Of a DNA stretch of 64,000 bases, positions 41,335-50,732 are shown one piece after another. Source of the DNA: Shewanella sp. Choline-02u-19 (GTDB taxonomy: Bacteria > Pseudomonadota > Gammaproteobacteria > Enterobacterales > Shewanellaceae); assembly GCF_002836205.1 (NCBI RefSeq), contig NZ_PJBE01000013.1:2976001-3040000 (forward strand). The letters run 5' to 3'. Below the pieces are notes generated by a model. That model was not told the DNA's origin, did no database searches, and saw only the letters and a program-made list of their open reading frames with translations. The number at the start of each line of letters is the position of its first letter. Positions within the stretch are counted from its first letter, which is position 1. The position numbers were made by a program, and so were the translations under genes.

Positions 41335-41880
41335 TTAAATTTTGAAAACTTTCGCACGATAAAACTGCAATTCGGCGATAGATTCCTGAATATCGAGTAA
41401 AGCTTGATGCGTATTTTGCTTGGTAAAGCCTTTCATTGCTGATGGCTCCCAACGTCGAACTAGCTCTTTTACTGTACTGACATCTATATTTCGATAGTGA
41501 AAGAAGTCCTCAAGCGCTGGCATATAACGATTTAAAAAACGGCGATCTTGGCCAATGCTGTTGCCACACATAGGTGAAGCACCCGCTGGAACATACAACG
41601 ACAAAAATGCGATCGTCTGTTCAATCGCATCTTCTTCGCTAAACTCACTGGCTTTAACACGTTCAACGAGTCCTGATTCGCCATGGTGCTTTTGATTCCA
41701 ATCATCCATCAATGCAAGTTGTTCATCAGTCTGATGAATCGCAATCACAGGACCCTGTGCGATAATATTCAACTCTTTATCAGTCACTATAGTCGCTATT
41801 TCAATAATTCTGTCGACTGCAGGCTCAAGCCCCGTCATCTCAAGATCGACCCAAATAAGGTTGTTTTCATTTATAGCCAT
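41335..41880 (-). CDS. orn: Oligoribonuclease
   Basis: 181 residues, a DEDDh exonuclease. The first acidic pair is in WVDLEMTGLEP, with CGNSIGQDRRFL and the C-terminal HQALLDIQESIAEL completing the active site. It removes 2-5-nt RNA fragments and pGpG left by c-di-GMP breakdown. As in E. coli, tRNA-Gly genes follow on the same strand. It is divergent from rsgA, with about 125 bases between them. Confidence 0.96.
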   Translation of the reverse strand: MAINENNLIWVDLEMTGLEPAVDRIIEIATIVTDKELNIIAQGPVIAIHQTDEQLALMDDWNQKHHGESGLVERVKASEFSEEDAIEQTIAFLSLYVPAGASPMCGNSIGQDRRFLNRYMPALEDFFHYRNIDVSTVKELVRRWEPSAMKGFTKQNTHQALLDIQESIAELQFYRAKVFKI

Positions 41881-42004
41881 AAAGTGACCTGTAATCCTTG
41901 TTAGCCTAAATTCAGGCTTTTTTGTTTAAGACGGTGTATCATACTGCTTTTTTAAGCGACAAAAAATCACCTTTATAATTGAAGGCTATTTACGTGAGTA
42001 ATAC

Positions 42005-43072
42005 GTGAGCAAAAAGAAACCATTAAGCCAAGGTCAGTTACGCAGAATGCGTAACAACCAAAAAAAGAAATTACAGAACAGCGATGCTGGCGAAAGTACT
42101 CCTGAATTACAGGATAACTCTTTAGGCCCTGAGCAGTTAGGCACTATTATTTCTCGTTTTGGTCAGCATGCGGATGTTGAGACCGAGACAGGCCATTTAG
42201 CGCGCTGCAATATACGCCGTAATATTAAAAGTTTAGTCACTGGTGACAAAGTTATTGTGCGTTTAGCAGTAACGAGTGAATCTGGTGCCAGCCGAATTGA
42301 AGGTATTGTTGAAGCCGTTCATCCAAGGCATTCACTACTGTCTAGACCGGATATGTACGATGGCGTTAAGATTATTGCCTCTAATATCGATCAGATCCTT
42401 ATCGTCACTTCTGTTAAGCCTGCGTTTACCACGCAAATTATCGATCGTTATCTTGTCGCCTCGGAAGATACCGGAATTGCGCCCGTTATCGTACTCAACA
42501 AAGTCGACTTGATTTTACCTGAAGAGCTAGCTGAAATAGAAGCTGCACTGCAACGCTATCGCGATGTCGGTTATGAGGTCTATAAAGTCAGTAGTAAAAC
42601 CGGTGAAGGTGTCGAACAGATAAACCAACTGATGAATGGAAAAGTCAGTGTGTTTGTAGGCCAATCAGGTGTCGGTAAATCATCGATGATCAACGCCATG
42701 ATGCCAGACGCAGAGTTAGTCATTGGTGATATATCTGAGAGTTCAGGTTTGGGTCAGCATACAACGACCACCGCTAAGCTACTCCACATATCCACCGGCG
42801 GTGACTTAATTGACTCCCCTGGCGTCCGTGAATTCGCCCTATGGCACTTACCCGCTGAAAGAGTGGGCCAATGCTTTATTGAATTCAGAGAATATCTAGG
42901 GACGTGTAAGTTTAGAGACTGCAAACACCTCAATGATCCTGGTTGCTCAATCACCGAAGCGTTAGCAGCCGGTAACATCAGCGCTGATCGCTACTATAAC
43001 TACCACAAAATCATTGCCAGTCTGGATGAACAAAGACACGCTCGTCATTTTAGAGCTGGTCCAGACGAATAA
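42005..43072 (+). CDS. rsgA: Ribosome small-subunit biogenesis GTPase RsgA
   Basis: 355 residues. An N-terminal basic segment and OB fold are followed by a circularly permuted GTPase in which G4 (VLNKVDLI) comes before G1 (GQSGVGKSSMIN) and G3 (DSPGVREF). A zinc-binding end is present (CKFRDCKHLNDPGC). It releases RbfA and checks late 30S assembly. It begins a plus-strand run with psd and mscM that is conserved in gammaproteobacteria. Confidence 0.96.
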   Translation: MSKKKPLSQGQLRRMRNNQKKKLQNSDAGESTPELQDNSLGPEQLGTIISRFGQHADVETETGHLARCNIRRNIKSLVTGDKVIVRLAVTSESGASRIEGIVEAVHPRHSLLSRPDMYDGVKIIASNIDQILIVTSVKPAFTTQIIDRYLVASEDTGIAPVIVLNKVDLILPEELAEIEAALQRYRDVGYEVYKVSSKTGEGVEQINQLMNGKVSVFVGQSGVGKSSMINAMMPDAELVIGDISESSGLGQHTTTTAKLLHISTGGDLIDSPGVREFALWHLPAERVGQCFIEFREYLGTCKFRDCKHLNDPGCSITEALAAGNISADRYYNYHKIIASLDEQRHARHFRAGPDE

Positions 43073-43098
43073 AAAATAGAACTTAAAGGAATTTGAAA

Positions 43099-43962
43099 TT
43101 GGATAAAGTCAAAATTGCACTGCAATATATTATGCCAAAGCATTTGGTATCACGTCTTGTGGGTAAATTAGCCGCAGCTGAAATGGGTGCTGTCACCACG
43201 GCTGCAATTAAATGGTTTATTAAGCAATACAAAATTGATATGAGTGAAGCCGCTCAGCCCGCGCCTGAAGCTTATCCAACTTTCAATCAGTTTTTTACTC
43301 GTGCATTAAAGCCTGGCATTCGTCCACTATGTGAAGACAAAGATTACATCATCCACCCGGTGGATGGCGCAGTCAGTCAATTAGGTCCTATTGAAGATGG
43401 ACGCATTTTTCAAGCAAAAGGCCATGACTATTCATCTCTAGCGTTACTCGGTAATCAGGCTAATGATGCAAAACGTTTTGAAGACGGTGATTTTGCTACC
43501 ATTTATCTAGCGCCTAAAGATTATCATCGCATTCATATGCCAATAAAAGGCACTCTGTCTAAAATGACATATGTACCAGGTGAACTGTTTTCAGTTAACC
43601 CGCTAACCGCGCAAAATGTTCCAGGCTTATTCGCCCGGAATGAGCGTGTTGTGGCGATTTTCGAAACGGAAATTGGCCCTATAGCAATGGTACTTGTTGG
43701 GGCAACGATTGTGGCCAGCATTGAAACAATATGGGCTGGTACTGTTACGCCGCCAACAGGTCAAGACGTGTTTACTTGGGATTATCCCACTGAGGGGCCT
43801 GAGGCTCTTACCCTTGAAAAAGGTGAAGAAATGGGACGTTTCAAACTGGGCAGCACTGTCGTTATGCTATTTGCTAAAGACGCACTCGACGAGTTTGCTG
43901 ACGGCGTAGAGCCAACAAGCATTACCCGTATGGGTCAAGCTTTTGCAAAAATTGAAGACTAA
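43099..43962 (+). CDS. psd: Phosphatidylserine decarboxylase proenzyme
   Basis: About 287 residues. It makes phosphatidylethanolamine at the inner membrane. The self-cleavage site LGST, which generates the pyruvoyl group at Ser, lies near the C-terminus (FKLGSTVVMLF). HPVDGAVSQLG and YHRIHMPIKG are also typical. No ATG is available: I prefer TTG 43099, eight bases after AGGA, over TTG 43093, which lies only two bases from it. UUG initiation may limit output. It is read with rsgA. Confidence 0.93.
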   Translation: MDKVKIALQYIMPKHLVSRLVGKLAAAEMGAVTTAAIKWFIKQYKIDMSEAAQPAPEAYPTFNQFFTRALKPGIRPLCEDKDYIIHPVDGAVSQLGPIEDGRIFQAKGHDYSSLALLGNQANDAKRFEDGDFATIYLAPKDYHRIHMPIKGTLSKMTYVPGELFSVNPLTAQNVPGLFARNERVVAIFETEIGPIAMVLVGATIVASIETIWAGTVTPPTGQDVFTWDYPTEGPEALTLEKGEEMGRFKLGSTVVMLFAKDALDEFADGVEPTSITRMGQAFAKIED

Positions 43963-43971
43963 CTAACACCA

Positions 43972-44856
43972 TTGAATCCAAGTGATAAAAAAACAGGGCT
44001 ACTTGAGCTGCATTTAGCGGTACTGCTTTTTGGTGGTACAGCCCTGTTTTCTAAACTCATCCCTTTAAGTGCGTTAGATATTACCGTACTGCGCTGTGTT
44101 GTCGCAGCAGCGGTACTCGCACTTATTGTTAAGCTGAGTAAGCAAAAAATAGCACTCGAGGCAGCAAAGGATTATCTCGTCGCTATTGGACTGGGTATTA
44201 TCGTTAGTTTGCATTGGGTAACTTACTTCGCCTCAATGCAACTATCTTCAGTTGCAATTGGCATGATAGCCTTCTTTACTTACCCCGTTATGACGGTGCT
44301 CATTGAGCCATTGGTCACTAAATCCAAACTAAAACTTGCCGACGTCATCAGTGGTATTTTGGTATTGACCGGGGTGGCTTTACTTATCCCAGAGGCGAGT
44401 CTTGGCAACGATGTCACCCTCGGAATTGCCATTGGCGTACTCTCAGCTGCGCTATTCACCGCGAGAAATCTATTACATAAACGCTATTTTTCACAATATA
44501 GCGGTCAACAAGCAATGTTCTATCAAACCATGGTTGCAGTGCTTTTTCTTGCGCCATGGTTCACCACTGAAGTCAGCAGTATTGAGCTCAATGTTTGGTG
44601 GTTAATTGTATTACTCGGCGTGGTATTTACAGCAGCCCCTCATGCGCTATTTACCTCCGCACTGCGATTACTCAGCGCCAAAACCGTCGGTTTAGTGTCG
44701 TGTTTACAACCCTTTTATGGTGCGGTGTTGGCATTACTTCTTCTCGGTGAAGATCTTGAACTCAAGACCGTTATTGGTGGAACATTGGTCGTTGCCACTG
44801 CATTATTTGAAACGCAACAGAGCCATAAGTCACAACGGATTAAAAAGACTATATAG
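43972..44856 (+). CDS. DMT superfamily (EamA) transporter
   Basis: 294 residues with ten predicted membrane helices in two EamA repeats (HLAVLLFGGTALFSKLIPLS at the start and GVLSAALFTARNLLHKRYF in the second half), and a basic C-terminus. It begins at TTG 43972, ten bases after psd, with no good Shine-Dalgarno sequence, so it may depend on translation of psd. It separates psd from mscM, which are adjacent in E. coli. The substrate is unknown; the family exports or imports metabolites. Confidence 0.85.
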   Translation: MNPSDKKTGLLELHLAVLLFGGTALFSKLIPLSALDITVLRCVVAAAVLALIVKLSKQKIALEAAKDYLVAIGLGIIVSLHWVTYFASMQLSSVAIGMIAFFTYPVMTVLIEPLVTKSKLKLADVISGILVLTGVALLIPEASLGNDVTLGIAIGVLSAALFTARNLLHKRYFSQYSGQQAMFYQTMVAVLFLAPWFTTEVSSIELNVWWLIVLLGVVFTAAPHALFTSALRLLSAKTVGLVSCLQPFYGAVLALLLLGEDLELKTVIGGTLVVATALFETQQSHKSQRIKKTI

Positions 44857-44926
44857 ATCCATGTATTTATCTGAATAACTTGGCTACTATGAGTAAGTCC
44901 TTTTCGATTTATGCAAGCCACTAATC

Positions 44927-47900
44927 ATGCATCGTTTTTTATTGGTTTTTCTGTGTTTTATTTGCACTATAGCCAACGCTAACCCGTCAACTCAACTTGA
45001 AAAAAGGTTGGGTTTAAGTCCTTCGAGCAATAGCAGTACGCCACAAGAACAACTCGAGCTACTCAACAATAAAATAAGTGAGTTATCTCTCACGGAAGAG
45101 AGCGCTAGAGCGCTGGTACAAAATTTTGATCAGCATAAATCGAATCTTCTGAATCAAATCAGAGAGGCGCTGCAGCCGCTCGCATGGTCAAATAAGCAAG
45201 ACTTGAATCAACAAGGTTCGCTAGCGTACTTACGTTTATCTGAACTAAAAGAGATAGAAGTTAGCTTAAGCAATAAAATCAATAACTTAATAAAATCACT
45301 CGACAGCCTCCCCGATGCTTTAAGCAAGGCAAGAGCGACACTCACTAAACATAAAAAAAACCGTATAGCGAGTGATCAAACCCTATCAAACCAAATACTA
45401 ACTACCCAGGAAATATTATATAAGCAGCGTGTCGCAACGTTAGAGGCGATGTTAGCAAGCAGCCAGAAAGAGATTGATCTCAATCAACTGCAGCTCAAAT
45501 TGGTACGACAGCAACTACAGCAACAAGAGCAACTCATTGAACGCCTCAATCAAGAGCGAGAGATACAACGGCATAAACGTACAGAAGCTGCTATCGCAAG
45601 TAGTTTATTGCCTGAGTCAAATGGCGCAGACCCAATAGCCCAATCGCTTAGTGATGCGAATTTAGGCTATGGTGAAACACTAAAATCACTCAACTTAAAA
45701 ATAAGCCAAGCGCTTACACAACAAGAGCAAGCAGAAGCTCAATACCAAGCTCAAGCTAAACAGCTAACCAATATCCAACAGCAGATAAGTTGGATTAAAC
45801 TAAACTCCGCTTTTGGCGAGCGTTTTTTACAAATGTTGCAAGCACTTCCTAAGCCGCCAAGCCAAGACCCGGTCCAAAATGACATTGCCAATGCACGGCT
45901 AGCGCGCTATCAAATCGAACAGGCGCAAACCGTCAGTCTACAACAACTCAACAATGTGCCTAAGCCAACGCAACTGCACGCTAAATTGCTTGTCTCTCAA
46001 GAACTCTTATTGCAACAGTTATTACAAAGCTACGATCTGTACTTAAGTGAACTGGCTGATTTAAGAGTGAGTAATGAGCAGCTAAATCAACAGTATTTAA
46101 CGTTAAGAGATACCCTAAACGAGCACCTATTCTGGGTGCCCAATGCTAATCGAATTGGCGGTTTGTGGCTTACCGATCTACAACAAAGTGTACAATGGAT
46201 GATCCAGCAAGCGCCGTTACAGCAATTGCAAACATCATTCAGTGAACAGGGGAGCTTATGGTCTTGGTGGTTGATTTTATTCATCGTCAGCCTAATCGCG
46301 CAGGATATTGTTACCCCTAAGTTCAAAGCCGCCATGCGCCGCGAGTTACCTTTTGTTGGCAATGTCACCCAAGATAAATTTATTTATACTTGGCATGTGT
46401 TCGTTAACTCAGTCAGCTATAGCCTATTAAAGCCATTACCTATTATTTTAGCGGGGGCCATTTTCTATACTTCGAGTCTTAACTTTGTGTCAGCTATTGG
46501 CATGGGCGTTATCGCAATAGGGGCTTTTTACCAGCTCTATCGTCTTGTGCATTTACTTGCATTAGATAAAGGACTGTTAATCAACCACTTTAAAGCGCAA
46601 CGTGATGTTATTCGTGTAGGGCAAGAGCGATTTAAACAACTCACGATTATGGTTATGCCATTTTTGGGATTTGCCGCATTTGCAGAGATCATCGACACCT
46701 CTCTTGTTAGAAATAGCCTTGGCCGCGGTGCATTCATTATTTTTTGCTTAATGCTGTTCTGGTTCTATAAAGATATTTTAAACATTGCTAATCGAGGCAA
46801 TAAACATCATCAGAACGATAAAAATAGAAAACTGATCCAAAAACTACTTTGGGCATTGCTGATAATGACCCCTATTGCCTGTGCGTTATTAGCTTTTCTC
46901 GGCTACTACTACACTGCATTTCAAATGTTTTTACAGCTACAGATATCACTCATTTTAGGCTTAGGTTTCTTACTGTTATATCAATTAACCAAACGTTGGA
47001 TGCTCATTGAAAGACGACGTATTGCGTTCGAACGCGCTAAAGCTAAACGTGCGGAGGTACTCGCCCAACGTGAGAAAGGCGAAGTAAACGCTCCTGAACA
47101 ATTAGATACCTATGAAGAACCAGAGGTCGATTTAGAGACCATTTCAGGTCAATCTCTGGGCCTAGTCCGCTCATTGTTACTATTGGCATTTTTAGCCAGT
47201 ATTGTAGGACTGTGGACCCAAACTCATACTGCGTTGTTCTCTTTGCTAGATGGGGTGACGTTATGGTCTAGTAATACCACGCTCAATGGCATTGAGCAGC
47301 AATTACCAATAACCTTAAAGTCATTGCTACTGTCATTTATCATTGTTGGTTTTTCGATGATGATAGCCACTAATCTGCCAGGTTTGATTGAGTTAACCAT
47401 CCTGCAACGGCTCGATTTAAGCCAAGGTACTGGTTTTGCCCTCACGACAGTTAGCCGCTATCTGGTGATCTTCTTCGGTATATTAAGTGGTTTCTCAACA
47501 CTCGGAATGGAGTGGTCTAAGCTGCAGTGGCTAGTCGCTGCATTATCGGTCGGCTTAGGTTTTGGTCTACAAGAGATCTTCGCTAATTTTATCTCTGGCT
47601 TGATCATTCTGTTTGAAAAACCAGTTCGAATTGGTGATACGGTGACGATCAGAGATCTCACCGGAACGGTAAGTAAAATTCAGATCCGAGCAACCACAAT
47701 TATTGATTGGGATCGTAAAGAGATTATTGTGCCCAACAAGGCCTTTATTACCGAGCAGTTAATTAACTGGTCGCTGTCAGATCCTATTACACGCGTTATT
47801 GTTTATGTATCCGTTGCACGAGACTCCGATCCTGCTCGTGTTGAAGCAGCCCTTTATCAAGCGGTTCAAGAGTGTGATGATGCACTTCTAACGCCAGAGC

Positions 47901-48118
47901 CAGAAGTTTGGTTTGCAGGCTTTGGCCAACATACTCAAGACTTTGAAGTGAGAGCCTATGCAAAAGATATGGGCACTCGTTGGCCATTAAGACACAAACT
48001 GCACAAACAGATCAGCAAGAAGTTACGCGATAACGATTTAGAGCTCGCCTACCCTCAGCTAGAAGTTCATTTATCGACGGGACAGAGTAAAGATGTCCAA
48101 AGCTTGATAAGAACCTAA
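44927..48118 (+). CDS. mscM: Large mechanosensitive channel MscM/MscK type
   Basis: 1063 residues. A signal peptide (LLVFLCFICTIANA) precedes a long periplasmic coiled coil (about 25-420, many Gln/Leu heptads). Several membrane helices (about 440-870) follow, and then the MscS core with the pore helix GLGFGLQEIFANFISGLIIL and the beta domain (RIGDTVTIRDLTGTVSKIQI, IIVPNKAFI). It opens on hypo-osmotic shock to release solutes. The position after psd matches E. coli mscM (yjeP). Confidence 0.93.
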   Translation: MHRFLLVFLCFICTIANANPSTQLEKRLGLSPSSNSSTPQEQLELLNNKISELSLTEESARALVQNFDQHKSNLLNQIREALQPLAWSNKQDLNQQGSLAYLRLSELKEIEVSLSNKINNLIKSLDSLPDALSKARATLTKHKKNRIASDQTLSNQILTTQEILYKQRVATLEAMLASSQKEIDLNQLQLKLVRQQLQQQEQLIERLNQEREIQRHKRTEAAIASSLLPESNGADPIAQSLSDANLGYGETLKSLNLKISQALTQQEQAEAQYQAQAKQLTNIQQQISWIKLNSAFGERFLQMLQALPKPPSQDPVQNDIANARLARYQIEQAQTVSLQQLNNVPKPTQLHAKLLVSQELLLQQLLQSYDLYLSELADLRVSNEQLNQQYLTLRDTLNEHLFWVPNANRIGGLWLTDLQQSVQWMIQQAPLQQLQTSFSEQGSLWSWWLILFIVSLIAQDIVTPKFKAAMRRELPFVGNVTQDKFIYTWHVFVNSVSYSLLKPLPIILAGAIFYTSSLNFVSAIGMGVIAIGAFYQLYRLVHLLALDKGLLINHFKAQRDVIRVGQERFKQLTIMVMPFLGFAAFAEIIDTSLVRNSLGRGAFIIFCLMLFWFYKDILNIANRGNKHHQNDKNRKLIQKLLWALLIMTPIACALLAFLGYYYTAFQMFLQLQISLILGLGFLLLYQLTKRWMLIERRRIAFERAKAKRAEVLAQREKGEVNAPEQLDTYEEPEVDLETISGQSLGLVRSLLLLAFLASIVGLWTQTHTALFSLLDGVTLWSSNTTLNGIEQQLPITLKSLLLSFIIVGFSMMIATNLPGLIELTILQRLDLSQGTGFALTTVSRYLVIFFGILSGFSTLGMEWSKLQWLVAALSVGLGFGLQEIFANFISGLIILFEKPVRIGDTVTIRDLTGTVSKIQIRATTIIDWDRKEIIVPNKAFITEQLINWSLSDPITRVIVYVSVARDSDPARVEAALYQAVQECDDALLTPEPEVWFAGFGQHTQDFEVRAYAKDMGTRWPLRHKLHKQISKKLRDNDLELAYPQLEVHLSTGQSKDVQSLIRT

Positions 48119-48144
48119 TACTCAATGACTCAAGAAGCCAACTA

Positions 48145-48840
48145 ATGAAAATATATGCTCATCGCGGCGCAAGTGGCTGCGCTCCTGAAAATACCACCAA
48201 AGCTTTTATGAAGGCGGTTGCACTAGGAGCAAAAGCCGTTGAGTTGGATATTCATTTGGTCGAAGGCGAACTCTATGTTTTTCACGATAGAAGGCTTGAC
48301 GCCAAAAGCTCGGGTAAAGGGCTTATCGATAAAGCAACTAAAGATTATTTACTAAGTATCTTCGTCTCTGGTGAAGCGATTCCTAAGCTGACAGAGGTAT
48401 TAGCCGCGTTAAAGCCTCACAATATTGAAGTCAATATAGAGCTTAAAGGCCTATCGGTGTTGCCCGCCTTTATTAACCTGTACGCTAGTCTGCTCCACGA
48501 GCAGAATTATGATCCAAGCTTATTGTTAATCTCATCTTTTAATCACCCGATGTTAAAAGCCTTTAAACAGTCTTTTCCTTGCGCCAATGTGGCGCCACTG
48601 ATTGAGGGCGTGCCACTTAATTTAGCGCAAGTGGTCACCGATCTCGACGCCTACTCTATCCATTTAGGCCTCAGTTTTGTCACCGAAGAGATGATTAATG
48701 ATGCACACCAACGCGGGGCTAAAGTTTATGTTTATACCGTGGATTTTGCCGACGACATAACAATGCTGGCGGCACTTGGAGTGGATGGCATCTTTACTAA
48801 CTTTCCAGATAAAGCCATTACCGCATTAGCGAAACATTAA
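48145..48840 (+). CDS. Glycerophosphodiester phosphodiesterase
   Basis: 231 residues. The GDPD signature is complete: YAHRGASGCAPENT, then VELDIHLVEGELYVFHDRRL (metal-binding Glu/Asp and catalytic His), with IELKG and the C-terminal VYVYTVD and GVDGIFTNFPD. There is no signal peptide, so it is cytoplasmic like UgpQ. It hydrolyses glycerophosphodiesters to glycerol-3-phosphate plus alcohol. It lies just after mscM on the same strand and fits phospholipid turnover along with psd. Confidence 0.92.
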   Translation: MKIYAHRGASGCAPENTTKAFMKAVALGAKAVELDIHLVEGELYVFHDRRLDAKSSGKGLIDKATKDYLLSIFVSGEAIPKLTEVLAALKPHNIEVNIELKGLSVLPAFINLYASLLHEQNYDPSLLLISSFNHPMLKAFKQSFPCANVAPLIEGVPLNLAQVVTDLDAYSIHLGLSFVTEEMINDAHQRGAKVYVYTVDFADDITMLAALGVDGIFTNFPDKAITALAKH

Positions 48841-48947
48841 CGGGATAGAATTGAGCCAATGAATAACCAATCATGCAATTTATAGCTGATAGTTTGAATA
48901 TCTCTTTCTCAAAATAGTGCAATGTAATCTACACTAGAATTAATGGC

Positions 48948-49280
48948 TTAAACTTGTTTATTTCGTTGAGCCCAACCCCCTATAGCAAAGAAAATCGCGA
49001 TAATAAGCAGGAACAACCAGTGTGAAGATACTCCAGCCATATATTGCGCTAGTAGCGGGCTTAACTTCACAATGATTAAGCCATAGCCGAATGCATTTAC
49101 TAAGACAAAAATGAATGTTCGAATAATAAAAGATCGCCCCGTTAAATAGCGGCGCAAAAAGCGGTTAATATCACTACCAAATACAACAAGTGCACAAGCA
49201 ATAATTGCAGTTGAAACTTCTGTTAGCCAAGGATAGATAAACGAACCTAAATAGCTAATAAATTCAATTAATTTAGACAT
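48948..49280 (-). CDS. DUF3392 membrane protein
   Basis: About 110 residues with three hydrophobic helices (WLTEVSTAIIACALVVFG, FIIRTFIFVLVNAFGYGLII, HWLFLLIIAIFFAIGGWA) and a basic loop between the first two (RFLRRYLTGRS). I start at the ATG at 49280 because GAGGA precedes it by six bases; the open frame extends to 49337, but that part would overlap the divergent gene. It matches the DUF3392 family of Shewanella and Vibrio. The function is unknown. Confidence 0.82.
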   Translation of the reverse strand: MSKLIEFISYLGSFIYPWLTEVSTAIIACALVVFGSDINRFLRRYLTGRSFIIRTFIFVLVNAFGYGLIIVKLSPLLAQYMAGVSSHWLFLLIIAIFFAIGGWAQRNKQV

Positions 49281-49328
49281 TAATATCCTCAAGTTTAATG
49301 ATGTAGAGCTAGAATAAAGGGAGTCTGC

Positions 49329-50255
49329 ATGGGACACAAGTTACTATTGCTTACCAGAGAAAATGAACGCTATCGTCAGCTTTTGGCTTCTTGCCATCTG
49401 CCTAATATTCACATTCTGGATGATAACCCACAAAATATTTTCAATGCCGACATCTGGCTCGCAGAACCCAGTCTCGCCGCCCCCATATTGCCCCATGCTA
49501 CCAATTTGAAATGGATGCAGTCGACGTTTGCTGGAGTGGATGCACTCGTAAAACCGAGACAGCGCCGAGACTATGAGCTGACCAATGTGCGTGGCATTTT
49601 TGGTCCATTAATGAGTGAGTATCTGTTTGGTTATCTATTGGCGTATCAGCGAGAGCACGTCAAATATAGAAATCAGCAAGCTCAAAAAATTTGGCTTCCG
49701 GGTAGCTACAAAACGTTGCAAGGGCAAAACCTATTGCTGTTAGGAACAGGCTCCATTGCTAAGCATATAGCCCAAACAGCTAAACATTTCGGCATGCATG
49801 TCATTGGCATTAATCGTGGCGCAAAACCGACAAAAGGCTTCGATGAAGTCGACACGTTAGCCAACCTAACACACCACCTGCCTCGTGCTGATGCTGTCGC
49901 CAGTATTTTACCCAGTACCCCTGAAACACGAGGAGCACTCAACCAACATACGCTATCGTTGTTAAAAAAAGAGGTAGTGTTATTTAATCTCGGTAGAGGC
50001 GATGTACTCGATTTAGACTCCTTATACATTCAGCTGATCCAAAACCAGCAGCAACAAGCGATCCTTGACGTCTTTAATCAAGAACCTTTGCCTGAGGAAC
50101 ACCCTATTTGGTCACTCGACAATGTGGTGATTACGCCGCATATTGCCGCGCCAAGCTTTCCTGAGCAAGTGGTAGAGATCTTCTCAGAAAACTACCGTAA
50201 GTGGATAAAGGGGGAAAAGCTATCTCATCGAGTTCATTTCGAACGCGGCTATTAA
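49329..50255 (+). CDS. D-2-hydroxyacid dehydrogenase
   Basis: 308 residues. The NAD(P)-binding Rossmann motif is GTGSIAKHIAQTAKHFGMHV, followed by the catalytic Arg in NLGRGDVLDLDSL, Glu in DVFNQEPLPEEHP and His in ITPHIAAP. GhrA-type enzymes of this length reduce glyoxylate or hydroxypyruvate. AAGGGAG precedes ATG 49329. It is a single gene divergent from the DUF3392 gene. The exact substrate cannot be read from the sequence. Confidence 0.9.
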   Translation: MGHKLLLLTRENERYRQLLASCHLPNIHILDDNPQNIFNADIWLAEPSLAAPILPHATNLKWMQSTFAGVDALVKPRQRRDYELTNVRGIFGPLMSEYLFGYLLAYQREHVKYRNQQAQKIWLPGSYKTLQGQNLLLLGTGSIAKHIAQTAKHFGMHVIGINRGAKPTKGFDEVDTLANLTHHLPRADAVASILPSTPETRGALNQHTLSLLKKEVVLFNLGRGDVLDLDSLYIQLIQNQQQQAILDVFNQEPLPEEHPIWSLDNVVITPHIAAPSFPEQVVEIFSENYRKWIKGEKLSHRVHFERGY

Positions 50256-50380
50256 ACCCGTCTTACAAGCGCAAGAGTCATGAACCGACAAAGCAACATA
50301 AAACACAACCAAGTGCGCAAGCTGCCACTGGGTTGTGATCCACTGCAACCTTTTTAATAACGGTAAACCTAACAAACGAC

Positions 50381-50395
50381 TGATAACCATTCTCA
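50381..50395. promoter_or_regulatory. Fur box 1 upstream of bfd
   Basis: TGATAACCATTCTCA matches the 7-1-7 Fur motif (TGATAAT-n-ATTATCA) at 12 of 14 positions. Confidence 0.7.
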
Positions 50396-50402
50396 TTAGT
50401 TA

Positions 50403-50432
50403 TTAGCATTGAGAATCGTTTTCATTTATACT
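50403..50432 (+). promoter_or_regulatory. bfd promoter with Fur box 2
   Basis: TTAGCA (50403-50408) and TATACT (50427-50432) flank a second Fur match, TGAGAATCGTTTTCA (50410-50424, 12 of 14 positions). A Fur site between -35 and -10 would give tight iron-dependent repression. Confidence 0.7.
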
Positions 50433-50463
50433 GCGTGCATATTCGATTGTTGGATCATTATTT

Positions 50464-50655
50464 ATGTACGTTTGCCTTTGTCATGCCATTACAGATACCC
50501 AGATTAAAGAAGCCGTTAGCCAAGGCGATGCTTCATTAGCGGATGTAAAGAAGCGTCTGGGCGTTGCAAGCCAATGTGGTAAATGTGCAAAGATGGCAAC
50601 TCAAATAATCCAAAGACAAGTCGATATTGAACCCAATTGTTATGAAGTCGCTTAG
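50464..50655 (+). CDS. bfd: Bacterioferritin-associated ferredoxin
   Basis: 63 residues. The four 2Fe-2S ligands are C4, C6, C38 and C41 (YVCLCHAIT and SQCGKCAK), as in the Bfd/NifU-middle fold. Bfd reduces the iron core of bacterioferritin so that stored iron can be released. Two Fur boxes upstream predict induction in iron shortage, as known for bfd in other bacteria. No bfr gene is adjacent. Confidence 0.95.
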   Translation: MYVCLCHAITDTQIKEAVSQGDASLADVKKRLGVASQCGKCAKMATQIIQRQVDIEPNCYEVA

Positions 50656-50679
50656 TATTTAGGAAGCGGTTTATCAATA

Positions 50680-50710
50680 AAAAATGCAGCCATTTGGCTG
50701 CATTTTTATT
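50680..50710. terminator. Bidirectional terminator between bfd and parC
   Basis: AATGCAGCC-attt-GGCTGCATT is flanked by an A run and a T run, and serves the convergent bfd and parC genes. Confidence 0.9.
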
Positions 50711-50732
50711 GTCTATCATTCAGAGGTTTCCG

